From: Nocardia harenae NBRC 108248
GTDB taxonomy: Bacteria; Actinomycetota; Actinomycetes; Mycobacteriales; Mycobacteriaceae
Direction: 5' to 3'
DNA: 64,000 nt
Assembly (NCBI RefSeq): GCF_001612885.1
Contig: NZ_BDBH01000007.1
Location: 496,001-560,000 of the forward strand
The position numbers and the translations under genes are program-made. The notes under the pieces were generated by a model. That model saw nothing but the letters and a program-made list of their open reading frames with translations, was not told the DNA's origin and did no database searches. This document shows, one piece after another, positions 1 through 6,898 of this stretch (position 1 is its first letter; each line of letters begins with the position of its first letter).

Positions 1-210
1 GGCGAGCACGCCGGTGAGGCGCAGGCCGTCGGCCTCCGCCAGGTCCGCGAGATCGCCCGCGGCATAGGCGGGATCGACGACGACGCACTCCCCGCTCTCC
101 CGGTCGCCGATGAGGTACGCGAAATTCCGCATCTGTGTCGCGATCGGATCGCCGACGGCGAAATCCCGGCCGGACAGCAGCTGGCGAAAGTACAGGCGCT
201 CGGAAGACAT
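1..210 (-). CDS. MBL-fold metallo-hydrolase, N-terminal part
   Basis: This is the first 70 codons of a gene that runs off the left edge. The start is the ATG at 210, preceded at good spacing by AAGGTGG. The visible part has the opening strands of a metallo-beta-lactamase-like hydrolase: a segment RNFAYLIGDRESGE followed by the strand VVVDPAYAAGDL, which is how glyoxalase II and persulfide-dioxygenase-like proteins begin. The metal-binding HxHxDH motif would lie beyond the window, so the subfamily cannot be named. Its promoter must lie in the 243 bases shared with the end of cobS; I see no clear regulatory element there. Confidence 0.7.
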   Translation of the reverse strand, partial: MSSERLYFRQLLSGRDFAVGDPIATQMRNFAYLIGDRESGECVVVDPAYAAGDLADLAEADGLRLTGVLA

Positions 211-453
211 GGCGTCCACCTTATTGTGCGACCCAGACGATGCGTGCGAGTCGGCCGGAAAATGTCCACTGACCCAGACTGTGGCGGTCGACACGTTTGA
301 CCTGGTGCCCCCTGGAATAACGCACGGCGATTGCTCGCCGGGTGCCGGAAACAAACAAGTGTGCGTGCCGGGTAATAGCTGAATTGCACTGGTCGCGAGG
401 TATATCTCCGAATTCCGGGTGGGGTATCGGGCTTTCGGAACGTTTCGACCGGA

Positions 454-1200
454 TCAGCCCAGGGCGAGGAGCACGGCGGTGGTGGCGGTGGCCGATTCCA
501 CTGCCGCGCCGAGCACATCGCCGGAGAGACCCTCGAAACGGCGGACGCAATGCTGCGTCAGCAGCGCCGCGGCGGCGAGGGCGGCGGCGACCGCGAGCGG
601 GCCGTGCCAGGGGGCCGTGCCGGGTAGCAGGGCGGCTGCGGCGAGGGCGGCGGCGACCCACAGGGCGGCGGTCAGCGGGCGCTGGGTGGCGGCGACCAGG
701 GCGCCGAAGCCGGTGTCCGGGGCGGCGGGAGCGCGCACGCAGGCGAGCACCGCCGCCACCCGGCCGGTGGCGACCGCGAGCACCACGCCCGCCCACTGTC
801 CGGCGTCCGCGAGCGCCGCGAAGGCGAGTGCCTGGGTGAGGACGGCGAAGAGGAGCGCGGCGGTGCCGAACGGCCCGATGCCGCCGTCCTTCATGATGCG
901 GCGGGCGCGCTCGGGCGGGCCATAGCAGCCGAGGCCGTCGGCGGTGTCGGCCAGGCCGTCCAGGTGCATGCCTCGGGTGCCCGCGGTCAGGGCGCCGACC
1001 GCGAGCAGCCCCGCGAGGGTCGTGGTGGCGCCCGCCGCGGTGAGCGCCCACAGGGTCGCGGCGGCGAAGGCGCCGAGCAGGAGTCCCGCGCCGGGGGCCG
1101 CCGCGATGGCACGCCCCGCCGCCCCGCGGTCGATCTCGTCCGGCCCGCGCACCGGGAGCACGGTCAGCCAGGAGAGGGCGAGCCGCAATCCGGTGATCAC
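454..1200 (-). CDS. cobS: adenosylcobinamide-GDP ribazoletransferase (cobalamin synthase)
   Basis: Integral membrane enzyme that joins adenosylcobinamide-GDP to alpha-ribazole (phosphate), closing the nucleotide loop of cobalamin. The 248-aa product opens with GLRLALSWLTVLPV, the usual CobS start, and consists of Ala/Leu/Val-rich membrane helices. Between them lies the conserved loop GTRGMHLDGLADTADGLG, with acidic residues expected to bind metal and phosphate, and PPERARRIMKDGGIGPFG. The start is a GTG whose four bases GTGA overlap the stop of the small ORF upstream. It is the last gene of the order cobU, cobT, small ORF, cobS, so all lower-ligand steps are together. Family assignment is secure. 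Confidence 0.95.
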   Translation of the reverse strand: MITGLRLALSWLTVLPVRGPDEIDRGAAGRAIAAAPGAGLLLGAFAAATLWALTAAGATTTLAGLLAVGALTAGTRGMHLDGLADTADGLGCYGPPERARRIMKDGGIGPFGTAALLFAVLTQALAFAALADAGQWAGVVLAVATGRVAAVLACVRAPAAPDTGFGALVAATQRPLTAALWVAAALAAAALLPGTAPWHGPLAVAAALAAAALLTQHCVRRFEGLSGDVLGAAVESATATTAVLLALG

Positions 1201-1346
1201 CGGACCGCCCGTCGTCGGTGGTCCAGGGCGGGCACCTGTCGCCGAGCGCGCGGAGCCGCGGCCCGCGCGGTCGAAGCGGCGGTCAGCAACTCGGCAGGCG
1301 GGGAGGCGGCCGTCAGGGGCTCGGCGACCGGGATCGCCCGGCTCAC
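1197..1346 (-). CDS. 49-aa ORF coupled between cobT and cobS
   Basis: A 49-codon Ala/Arg-rich frame fills the whole gap between cobT and cobS. Its GTG start overlaps the cobT stop (GTGA) and its stop overlaps the cobS start (GTGA). This double four-base overlap matches the way true neighbours are joined elsewhere in this window, and it would carry ribosomes from cobT to cobS. The product (begins SRAIPVAEPLTAAS, ends DHRRRAVR) resembles no family I know and has no membrane segment. It may be a real small protein, or simply a translated spacer that keeps cobS coupled. Existence as a protein is uncertain. Confidence 0.45.
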   Translation of the reverse strand: MSRAIPVAEPLTAASPPAELLTAASTARAAAPRARRQVPALDHRRRAVR

Positions 1347-2422
1347 TTTCGCAGGTTCGCTGCGGGAGCGGCGGTTTCGCCCCTGGTGCTGACGCCCGCG
1401 TCGCCGAAGGTCGCCATCTCGCCGATGGCGGCGACGGCGGCGCGCAGCAGCGGGAGCGCGGCGAGCGCGCCGGAGGCTTCGCCGAGCCGCATGTCCAGCT
1501 CGAGCAGCGGCTCCAGGTGCAGGTGGCGCAGCGCCAGCCGGTGCGCGGGCTCGGTGGAGCGGTGCCCGGCCACCCACCACGCCTTGGCGCCGTCGGCCAG
1601 GTCCTCGGCGATCAGCGCGGCGGCGGTCACCACCGTGCCGTCCAGGATCACCGGGGTGCGCCTGGCGGCGGCGCGGGCGAGAAACCCCGTGATGGCGGCG
1701 ATATCGGCCCCGCCGCCGACCCGGAGCAGCGCCACCGGCTGCTGCTTGGCGACCGGGCGGGTGCGGCGCATGGTGTCCCGGATGGCGGCCAGCTTGCGGC
1801 TCCAGCCTGCGTCGTCGACCCCGGTGCCGCGGCCGATGGCGGCCACCGGTTCGGTGCCGGTGAGGGTGGCGATGAGCGCCGTGGCGGGGGTGGTGTTGCC
1901 GATTCCCATGTCGCCGGCGATCAGCAGGTCGGCGCCCGCGTCGATCTCCTCGTCCGCGATGGCCACGCCCGCGTCGAGTGCGGCGCGCACCTCGTCCTCG
2001 GTGAGCGCGTCCTCCCGGTCCACCGAGCCGCTGCCCCGGCGCACCTTGTGCGCGGAGACATCGGGGCCGGTGTCGGCGTCCACCGCGATATCCACGACCC
2101 GGACGGTCGCGCCCGCGACCGCGGCCAGCGCGTTCACCGCGGCGCCGCCGCCCAGGATGTTCGCGACCATCTGCGCGGTCACCTCGCTCGGGTACGCCGA
2201 CACGCCGTGCCGCGCGACCCCGTGATCCCCGGCGAAAACCACCACCCGCGCCCGCTCGAACTGCGCGGGCGGGCAGGCGCTCTGGCAGGCCGCGACCCAG
2301 TTCCCCAGCTCCTCGAGCCGGCCGAGCGCGCCCGCGGGCTTGGTGAGCTGCGCCTGGCGCGCCACGGCGGCCGCGCGCACGAGGGCGTCGGGAGCGGAGA
2401 CCGGTTCGAATCCGTGTGTCAC
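1343..2422 (-). CDS. cobT: nicotinate-nucleotide--dimethylbenzimidazole phosphoribosyltransferase
   Basis: Makes alpha-ribazole phosphate from dimethylbenzimidazole and nicotinate mononucleotide, supplying the lower ligand of cobalamin to CobS. Family signatures are clear: VVVFAGDHGVARHGVSAYP, the Gly-rich NILGGGAAVNALA stretch, and AGDMGIGNTTPATAL. I place the start at GTG 2422 because GGAAAGG lies just upstream and the 359-aa length then fits the family. An in-frame ATG at 2476 would add 18 residues (MERQRAATG) with no good ribosome site. It lies downstream of cobU on the same strand and is joined to the next small ORF by GTGA. Confidence 0.95.
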   Translation of the reverse strand: MTHGFEPVSAPDALVRAAAVARQAQLTKPAGALGRLEELGNWVAACQSACPPAQFERARVVVFAGDHGVARHGVSAYPSEVTAQMVANILGGGAAVNALAAVAGATVRVVDIAVDADTGPDVSAHKVRRGSGSVDREDALTEDEVRAALDAGVAIADEEIDAGADLLIAGDMGIGNTTPATALIATLTGTEPVAAIGRGTGVDDAGWSRKLAAIRDTMRRTRPVAKQQPVALLRVGGGADIAAITGFLARAAARRTPVILDGTVVTAAALIAEDLADGAKAWWVAGHRSTEPAHRLALRHLHLEPLLELDMRLGEASGALAALPLLRAAVAAIGEMATFGDAGVSTRGETAAPAANLRK

Positions 2423-2497
2423 TGTCAGCCTTTCCGCGTTCCGGCGCGGGCCGGTGGCCGCGCGCTGCCGCTCCATAGTGTCCGATGCGGCCGCCTG

Positions 2498-3079
2498 CTA
2501 CTTCACCCGCATCGGAATCCCGGCCACCACCAGCACCACCTCGTCGCAGACCCGGGCCAGGCGCTGGTTCAGGGTGCCGATCTCGTCCCGGAAGAGGCGG
2601 CCGGAGCGGGTCGCCGGGATCACCCCGAGCCCGACCTCCGGGCTCACCAGCACCAGCCGGTGCCGGTAGCCGGCGACCGCCGCGACCAGGGCGTCGGTCT
2701 CCGGTGCGACGGTGCCGCGCGGTGCGTCCCAGGCATCCAGCGCGTCGATCCGCGCGGTGAGCCAGGTGCCGATGTCGTCGACCAGGGTCGCCGGGGCCAG
2801 GTCCGCGCGGTGCCCGGCGAGGGCGGGGTCCGGATCGCCGGGGTGCCCGGCGAGGACGGCGGCCAGGTCGGCGCCCTCCAGTACTTCCCAGTCCGCCGGC
2901 CTGCGCACCCGGTGCCCGGCGATGCGCGCGGCGAAATCCCGGTCGGCGGGGTCGGGAACGGCGGTGGCGAGGTAGCGGACCCGGGCGGCGGCACCGGCCA
3001 GCTCCTCGGCGTGCGCGGACTTGCCGGAGCGCGCGCCGCCGAGCACCAGCGTGCGGAGCCCGGCGGGGGAGTCACCCAT
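2498..3079 (-). CDS. cobU: adenosylcobinamide kinase / adenosylcobinamide-phosphate guanylyltransferase
   Basis: Bifunctional cytosolic enzyme that phosphorylates adenosylcobinamide and then transfers GMP, giving the GDP-activated intermediate used by CobS. The 193-aa product has the P-loop LGGARSGKS at residues 13-21 and the family segments VRYLATAVPDPADRDFAARI and ERDGRLFRDEIG-like IPATRSGRLFRDEIGTLNQ, ending in VVAGIP. Length is normal for the family. It is first in the cobU-cobT-cobS run; cobT begins about 75 bases after its stop. The upstream GlxA-type regulator gene ends 10 bases before its start, so it could be cotranscribed. Confidence 0.95.
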   Translation of the reverse strand: MGDSPAGLRTLVLGGARSGKSAHAEELAGAAARVRYLATAVPDPADRDFAARIAGHRVRRPADWEVLEGADLAAVLAGHPGDPDPALAGHRADLAPATLVDDIGTWLTARIDALDAWDAPRGTVAPETDALVAAVAGYRHRLVLVSPEVGLGVIPATRSGRLFRDEIGTLNQRLARVCDEVVLVVAGIPMRVK

Positions 3080-3089
3080 GCCGGGCAGG

Positions 3090-4058
3090 CTACCCGGGCT
3101 CGGTGCCGAACCGGCGCCGGTACTCGGTGGGCGCGATCCCGACCTGGCGCTGGAAGTGGTGCCGCAGCAGCGCCGCCGAGCCGAACCCGGCCAGCCCGGC
3201 GATCCGCTCCAGCCCCTCGTCGGAGTCCTCCAGCAGGTGCTTGGCGTAGAGCACGCGCTGGGTGGTGAGCCATTTCACCGGTGTGGTCCCGGTCTCGGCG
3301 GCGAAGCGGCGGGCGAAGGTCCGGGTGGACATGCGGGCGCGGGTGGCCAGCTCCTCGACGGTGTGCTGGTGCTCCAAATGCTCGCTCATCCAGGTCAGCG
3401 TCGCGCCGATGCTGTCCGAGGTGCACTCGGCGATGGGGCGCTCGATGAACTGCCGCTGCCCGCCGTCGCGCTGCGGCGGCACCACCATGCGCCTGGCGAT
3501 GCCGTTGGCGGCCGCGCTGCCGATCTCCCTGCGCACCAGGTGCAGGCAGGCGTCGATCCCGGCGGCGGTGCCCGCGCTGGTGATCAGATTGCCCTCGTCC
3601 ACGAAGAGCACGTCCGGGTCGACGGTGGCGGCCGGGTAGCGGGCCGCGAGATCGTCCACGTAGCGCCAGTGCGTGGTGCACTTGCGGCCGTCGAGCAGCC
3701 CGGCGGCGCCGGCCAGGAAGGCGCCGGAGCAGACGGTGAGCACGATCGCTCCCGCCTCGGACGCGGTGCGCACCGCGTCGACCAGCCGCGGGTCGAGGCC
3801 GTCGTCCAGCGCGGTCACCGGGAAGGCCGGGACGGCGACGAGATCGGCCCCGGCCAGCTCGTCGAGGCCGTAGCCGGGGGTGACGGTGACGCCCGGCGTC
3901 GAGGAGCGCAGCGGGCGCCCCGGCTCCGCGCCGCAGACCCGGAAGTCGAAGCCGGGCAGCCCCTGCTCGGTGCGGTCGAGGCCGAAGACCTCGCAGACCA
4001 CGCCGAATTCGAACATGGCCATGTTCTGTTCCAGGACGACGGCGACTTTCCGCAGCAT
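3090..4058 (-). CDS. GlxA-family transcriptional regulator (DJ-1/PfpI domain plus AraC domain)
   Basis: A 322-aa two-domain regulator. Residues about 1-190 form a DJ-1/PfpI amidotransferase-like domain with the nucleophile-elbow sequence VLTVCSGAFLAGAAG; the Cys is present, though in this class the domain usually senses ligand rather than acting as an enzyme. Residues about 210-320 are an AraC-type double helix-turn-helix, with RARMSTRTFARRFAAETG as the first and the C-terminal HHFQRQVGIAPTEYRRRF signature. It reads in the same direction as cobU and ends 10 bases before it, which may place it in the cobalamin transcript, although GlxA-type regulators usually control amine or sugar-acid metabolism. 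Target unknown. Confidence 0.9.
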   Translation of the reverse strand: MLRKVAVVLEQNMAMFEFGVVCEVFGLDRTEQGLPGFDFRVCGAEPGRPLRSSTPGVTVTPGYGLDELAGADLVAVPAFPVTALDDGLDPRLVDAVRTASEAGAIVLTVCSGAFLAGAAGLLDGRKCTTHWRYVDDLAARYPAATVDPDVLFVDEGNLITSAGTAAGIDACLHLVRREIGSAAANGIARRMVVPPQRDGGQRQFIERPIAECTSDSIGATLTWMSEHLEHQHTVEELATRARMSTRTFARRFAAETGTTPVKWLTTQRVLYAKHLLEDSDEGLERIAGLAGFGSAALLRHHFQRQVGIAPTEYRRRFGTEPG

Positions 4059-4144
4059 GGCATCAGGGTAGCTGGCTGAATCTTTACGAACAATGTCAGA
4101 GCTGCCACTTTCGGCGGAATCTCAACGAGCGAAAAATTACTGCC

Positions 4145-4306
4145 ATGATTGGTTTCCTGCTCGCCCTCGCCGTCGTCCTGCTGCTCGGAGCGCTCGTCGC
4201 CGCCGGTCCCGCCCGGGCCGGCGCCGGCACCGTCCAGGATCGGGACGCCGAACGATTCCGCGCCGACCTGGCGGCGCTCGCCACCCGGGTGGGTCATCAC
4301 CGGTGA
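4145..4306 (+). CDS. 53-aa single-pass membrane or secreted small protein
   Basis: A short frame beginning ATG ATT GGT TTC. The product starts MIGFLLALAVVLLLGALVAAG, a single hydrophobic helix, followed by an Ala-Gly stretch and a charged tail VQDRDAERFRADLAALATRVG. It lies in the gap between the divergent GlxA gene and the convergent DUF3043 gene and ends just before a strong hairpin at 4323-4356, which suits a short transcription unit with its own terminator. No homology is recognised; evidence is the coding pattern and the terminator. Confidence 0.5.
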   Translation: MIGFLLALAVVLLLGALVAAGPARAGAGTVQDRDAERFRADLAALATRVGHHR

Positions 4307-4322
4307 CCTCGCCCCCGAACCA

Positions 4323-4356
4323 GAACGGCCCGCCGGGTGCTACCGGCGGGCCGTTC
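4323..4356. terminator. intrinsic terminator between convergent genes
   Basis: A perfect 14-bp stem (GAACGGCCCGCCGG and its complement) with the 6-base loop GTGCTA lies between the end of the small plus-strand ORF and the end of the DUF3043 gene. It has no strong U-tract, as is common in actinobacteria, and could work on both strands. Confidence 0.75.
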
Positions 4357-4371
4357 TCGTGCGCTGGGGTG

Positions 4372-5037
4372 TCAGACCGGGTCACCCGGGCTGAGCCGGG
4401 GCTTGGGGGCGCGCATCTTGCGGATCTGCGAGGCGCGCACGAAGGCGTACCAGCCGAGTTTGAAGCCGGTGTCGGTGGTGTCCGGGTAGCGCTCGCGCAC
4501 CCGGTTGTTGATGATCCGGCCGAGGAAGACGCCTTCCACGATCATGAACGCCATCATCACCAGCATGGCCAGCGTGACGATGGTCTGCAGCCCCGGCGCG
4601 GCGAACATGGACAGGATCAGCACCAGCGCCATCGGCATGAACAGCCCGACCAGGTTGCGCCTGGCGTCCACGATGTCGCGCACGTGCGCGCGCACCGGCC
4701 CGCGGTCGCGCGGCAGCAGGTACTTGTCCTCGCCGGCCAGCATGCGCTCGCGGCGATCCTGGGCGGCGGCGCGGCGCTCGGCGGCGGCCTCCCTGCGATC
4801 CGCTCTGCTGCCGCGGTTCGCCTTGCGCCTTGCCCTTGCCTCCTTGGAGGTCATCGGCGCGGGGGCGACCGGGCCGCGCCTGCGGGCCTCGGCATCCCGG
4901 CGCCGGGGGGTGGGGCGGCCCTTGCCCGCGGTGGCGGTGGCCGCCGCCGCGGATCCGGCCGCCTCTGCACTCGCGTCCGCCGTGGTGACGGCGGTCGCGT
5001 CGGTGGTATCGGACTCGCCACGACGGAACAACTTCAC
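4372..5037 (-). CDS. DUF3043 membrane protein (Rv2206 type)
   Basis: A 221-aa protein of the actinobacterial DUF3043 family; function unknown. Residues 1-100 are a charged, disordered segment rich in Ala, Arg and Asp with a K/R-dense block (SKEARARRKANRGSRADRRE). Next comes the conserved cytoplasmic motif YLLPRDRGPVRAHVRDIVDARRN, then two membrane helices around LVGLFMPMALVLILSM and IVTLAMLVMMAFMIVEGVFL, and the tail GWYAFVRASQIRKMR. The start is GTG 5037. Its place next to erpA and the cob genes is conserved in mycobacteria, which supports orthology with Rv2206. Confidence 0.88.
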   Translation of the reverse strand: MKLFRRGESDTTDATAVTTADASAEAAGSAAAATATAGKGRPTPRRRDAEARRRGPVAPAPMTSKEARARRKANRGSRADRREAAAERRAAAQDRRERMLAGEDKYLLPRDRGPVRAHVRDIVDARRNLVGLFMPMALVLILSMFAAPGLQTIVTLAMLVMMAFMIVEGVFLGRIINNRVRERYPDTTDTGFKLGWYAFVRASQIRKMRAPKPRLSPGDPV

Positions 5038-5212
5038 GCGACCAGGCTATTCGATGACGCCGAGCACGCGTTACCCCGGTCCCGGGCAGCGCGGCCGGGC
5101 CCGCGGGTGGCAAGATGGAATAGCGGCCCGACGAGTGGCGTTGAACCTGCCCGATAGGCACGATTCGGCGTGCATCGCTCGCGGGCGACCACAGCTGTCC
5201 CTAGGAGAGTCC

Positions 5213-5569
5213 ATGACTGTGCAGAACGAGACCGCAACCGCCACCCACGGCGTGAAGCTGACCGACGCTGCCGCCGCCAAGGCGAAGGCGCTGCTGGACC
5301 AGGAGGGCCGCGACGATCTCGCGCTGCGGATCGCGGTGCAGCCGGGCGGCTGCGCGGGCCTGCGGTACCAGCTGTTCTTCGACGACCGCAACCTGGACGG
5401 CGACCTGACCGTCGAGTTCGGCGGCGTCAACCTCGCGGTGGACCGGATGAGCGCGCCGTACGTCGAGGGCGCCTCCATCGACTTCGTGGACACCATCGAG
5501 AAGCAGGGCTTCACGATCGACAACCCGAACGCCACCGGCTCCTGCGCCTGCGGCGACTCCTTCAACTGA
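5213..5569 (+). CDS. erpA: iron-sulfur cluster insertion protein ErpA (HesB/IscA family)
   Basis: An A-type carrier of 118 aa that receives Fe-S clusters and passes them to apo-proteins. The three conserved cysteines are present: one in QPGGCAGLRYQ (near residue 45) and two in GSCACGDSF at the C-terminus. The start ATG 5213 follows AGGAGAG. The gene lies upstream of adenosine kinase and is convergent with no neighbour, in the same setting as Rv2204c of M. tuberculosis. Its products would serve the Rieske protein and other Fe-S enzymes, including those in this window. Confidence 0.95.
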   Translation: MTVQNETATATHGVKLTDAAAAKAKALLDQEGRDDLALRIAVQPGGCAGLRYQLFFDDRNLDGDLTVEFGGVNLAVDRMSAPYVEGASIDFVDTIEKQGFTIDNPNATGSCACGDSFN

Positions 5570-5668
5570 CGATCGATTGATACGGTGAGGGCCGGGACGT
5601 GGATGTCCCGGCCCAACGCCGTTGCGTGCCTCTCACGCAGGCCGCCTACCGTCGAAGGACTCCGCCTC

Positions 5669-6640
5669 GTGACCATCGCTGTCTCCGCGTCCATCGCCAC
5701 CGACCACCTCATGCGTTTCCCCGGGCGGTTCGCGGACGCGCTCCTCGCCGATCAGCTCGAGCACGTCTCCCTGAGCTTCCTCGTGGACGACCTGCAGATC
5801 CGGCGCGGCGGCGTCGCGGGCAACATCGCCTACGCCATCGGCCAGCTCGGCGGTAACCCGCTGCTGGTCGGCGCGGTCGGCGCCGACTTCGCCGAGTCCT
5901 ACCGGGGCAAGCTGGAGGCGGGCGGGGTGGATTGCTCCGCCGTCCGGATCTCCGAGACCGCGCACACCGCCCGCTTCGTCTGCACCACCGACGACGACAT
6001 GGCGCAGATCGCCTCCTTCTACCCCGGCGCCATGAGCGAATCCCGCGATATCGGCATCGGCGAGCTGGCCGAGCGGCACGAGTTCGACCTGATGCTGGTC
6101 GGCGCCAACGACCCCGAGGCCATGCTGCGGCACACCGCCGAGTGCCGCGAACTGGGGATTCGATTCGCCGCCGACCCTTCGCAGCAGCTCGCACGGCTCG
6201 ACGGGGACCAGGCGGTGCAGTTGATCGACGGCGCCGACTATCTCTTCACCAACCGGTACGAGTGGGCGCTGCTGCTGCAGAAGACCGGGCTCACCGAGGA
6301 GGAGGTCGCCGCGCGCGTCGGCATCCGGGTGACCACGCTCGGCGGTGACGGTGTGCTCGTCGTCGACCGGGACGGGACCACCGTCGAGGTCGGCGTCGTC
6401 CCGGAGAACACCAAGGTGGAGCCGACCGGCGTCGGTGACGCGTTCCGTGCCGGGTTCCTCACCGGGCACGCGGCCGGGCTCAGCCTCGAGCGCGCTGCCC
6501 AGCTCGGCTCGCTGGTCGCGGTCCTCGTCCTGGAGACCATGGGGACCCAGGAGTGGGCGCTGGACAAGACCGACGCCGTCGAGCGGCTCACCAAGGCGTA
6601 CGGCCCCGAAGCCGCCGCCGACATCGAGCGCGTGCTCTGA
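5669..6640 (+). CDS. adoK: adenosine kinase / PfkB-family carbohydrate kinase
   Basis: A ribokinase-fold kinase of 323 aa, the length of the M. tuberculosis adenosine kinase Rv2202c, which salvages adenosine to AMP. The N-terminal signature is GGVAGNIAYAIGQLGGNPLLVGAVG and the C-terminal PfkB signature is EPTGVGDAFRAGFLTGHAAG, where the Asp of GVGDAF is the expected catalytic base. The start is GTG 5669 (TIAVSASIATDHLM); earlier in-frame codons lack the family sequence. It follows erpA by about 100 bases and is followed by a perfect palindrome at 6656-6697. Substrate assignment rests on synteny and length. Confidence 0.85.
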   Translation: MTIAVSASIATDHLMRFPGRFADALLADQLEHVSLSFLVDDLQIRRGGVAGNIAYAIGQLGGNPLLVGAVGADFAESYRGKLEAGGVDCSAVRISETAHTARFVCTTDDDMAQIASFYPGAMSESRDIGIGELAERHEFDLMLVGANDPEAMLRHTAECRELGIRFAADPSQQLARLDGDQAVQLIDGADYLFTNRYEWALLLQKTGLTEEEVAARVGIRVTTLGGDGVLVVDRDGTTVEVGVVPENTKVEPTGVGDAFRAGFLTGHAAGLSLERAAQLGSLVAVLVLETMGTQEWALDKTDAVERLTKAYGPEAAADIERVL

Positions 6641-6655
6641 AACTCGCGAGGTTGC

Positions 6656-6697
6656 AACGCCCATGTTACTAACATTCATGTTAGTAACATGGGCGTT
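6656..6697. promoter_or_regulatory. perfect 20-bp-arm AT-rich palindrome
   Basis: Two 20-base arms (AACGCCCATGTTACTAACAT and its exact complement) are separated by only TC. The core TTACTAACAT/ATGTTAGTAA is AT-rich inside GC-rich DNA, and a third TTAGTAA follows at 6696-6702. It starts 15 bases after adoK and ends 26 bases before the ATG of a small ORF. A nearly loopless palindrome of this form looks more like a TetR-type dimer operator than a terminator. No cognate regulator is visible in the window. Confidence 0.7.
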
Positions 6698-6723
6698 AGT
6701 AATTGCGGGCCGGTGGAGGTGGC

Positions 6724-6894
6724 ATGGCGGAGTTCGTCGGTAGACGACGTGATCTCGCGGCGCTGCACCGGCACCGCGCGGCGCTCACCGCCGAACCGGT
6801 GCCGGTGCCGGCCGTTTCGCGCAGCGGGATCGACTGCGCGGGGCTCGACGCGGCCTACGGGCCCGCCGAACTCCTCGCGGCGTGGTCGACCTGA
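6724..6894 (+). CDS. 56-aa small protein downstream of the palindrome
   Basis: An ATG preceded by GGTGGAGGTGGC opens a 56-codon frame: MAEFVGRRRDLAALHRHRAA ... GIDCAGLDAAYGPAELLAAWST. It sits between adoK and the convergent asnB, stopping 4 bases before the asnB stop. The product is charged at the N-terminus and acidic/hydrophobic at the C-terminus, with no membrane segment and no recognised family. A good ribosome site and the palindrome just upstream support a small regulated gene. Confidence 0.5.
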   Translation: MAEFVGRRRDLAALHRHRAALTAEPVPVPAVSRSGIDCAGLDAAYGPAELLAAWST

Positions 6895-6898
6895 GGAC

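Noticed and set aside
944..3268. Very long plus-strand frame opposite cobS, cobT and cobU
   Set aside because: Composition is Arg/Gly/Ala-rich nonsense opposite three clear genes; a typical GC-rich shadow frame.
4059..4144. Cobalamin riboswitch near the cob genes
   Set aside because: No B12-box-like sequence was recognised upstream of the GlxA-cobU run.
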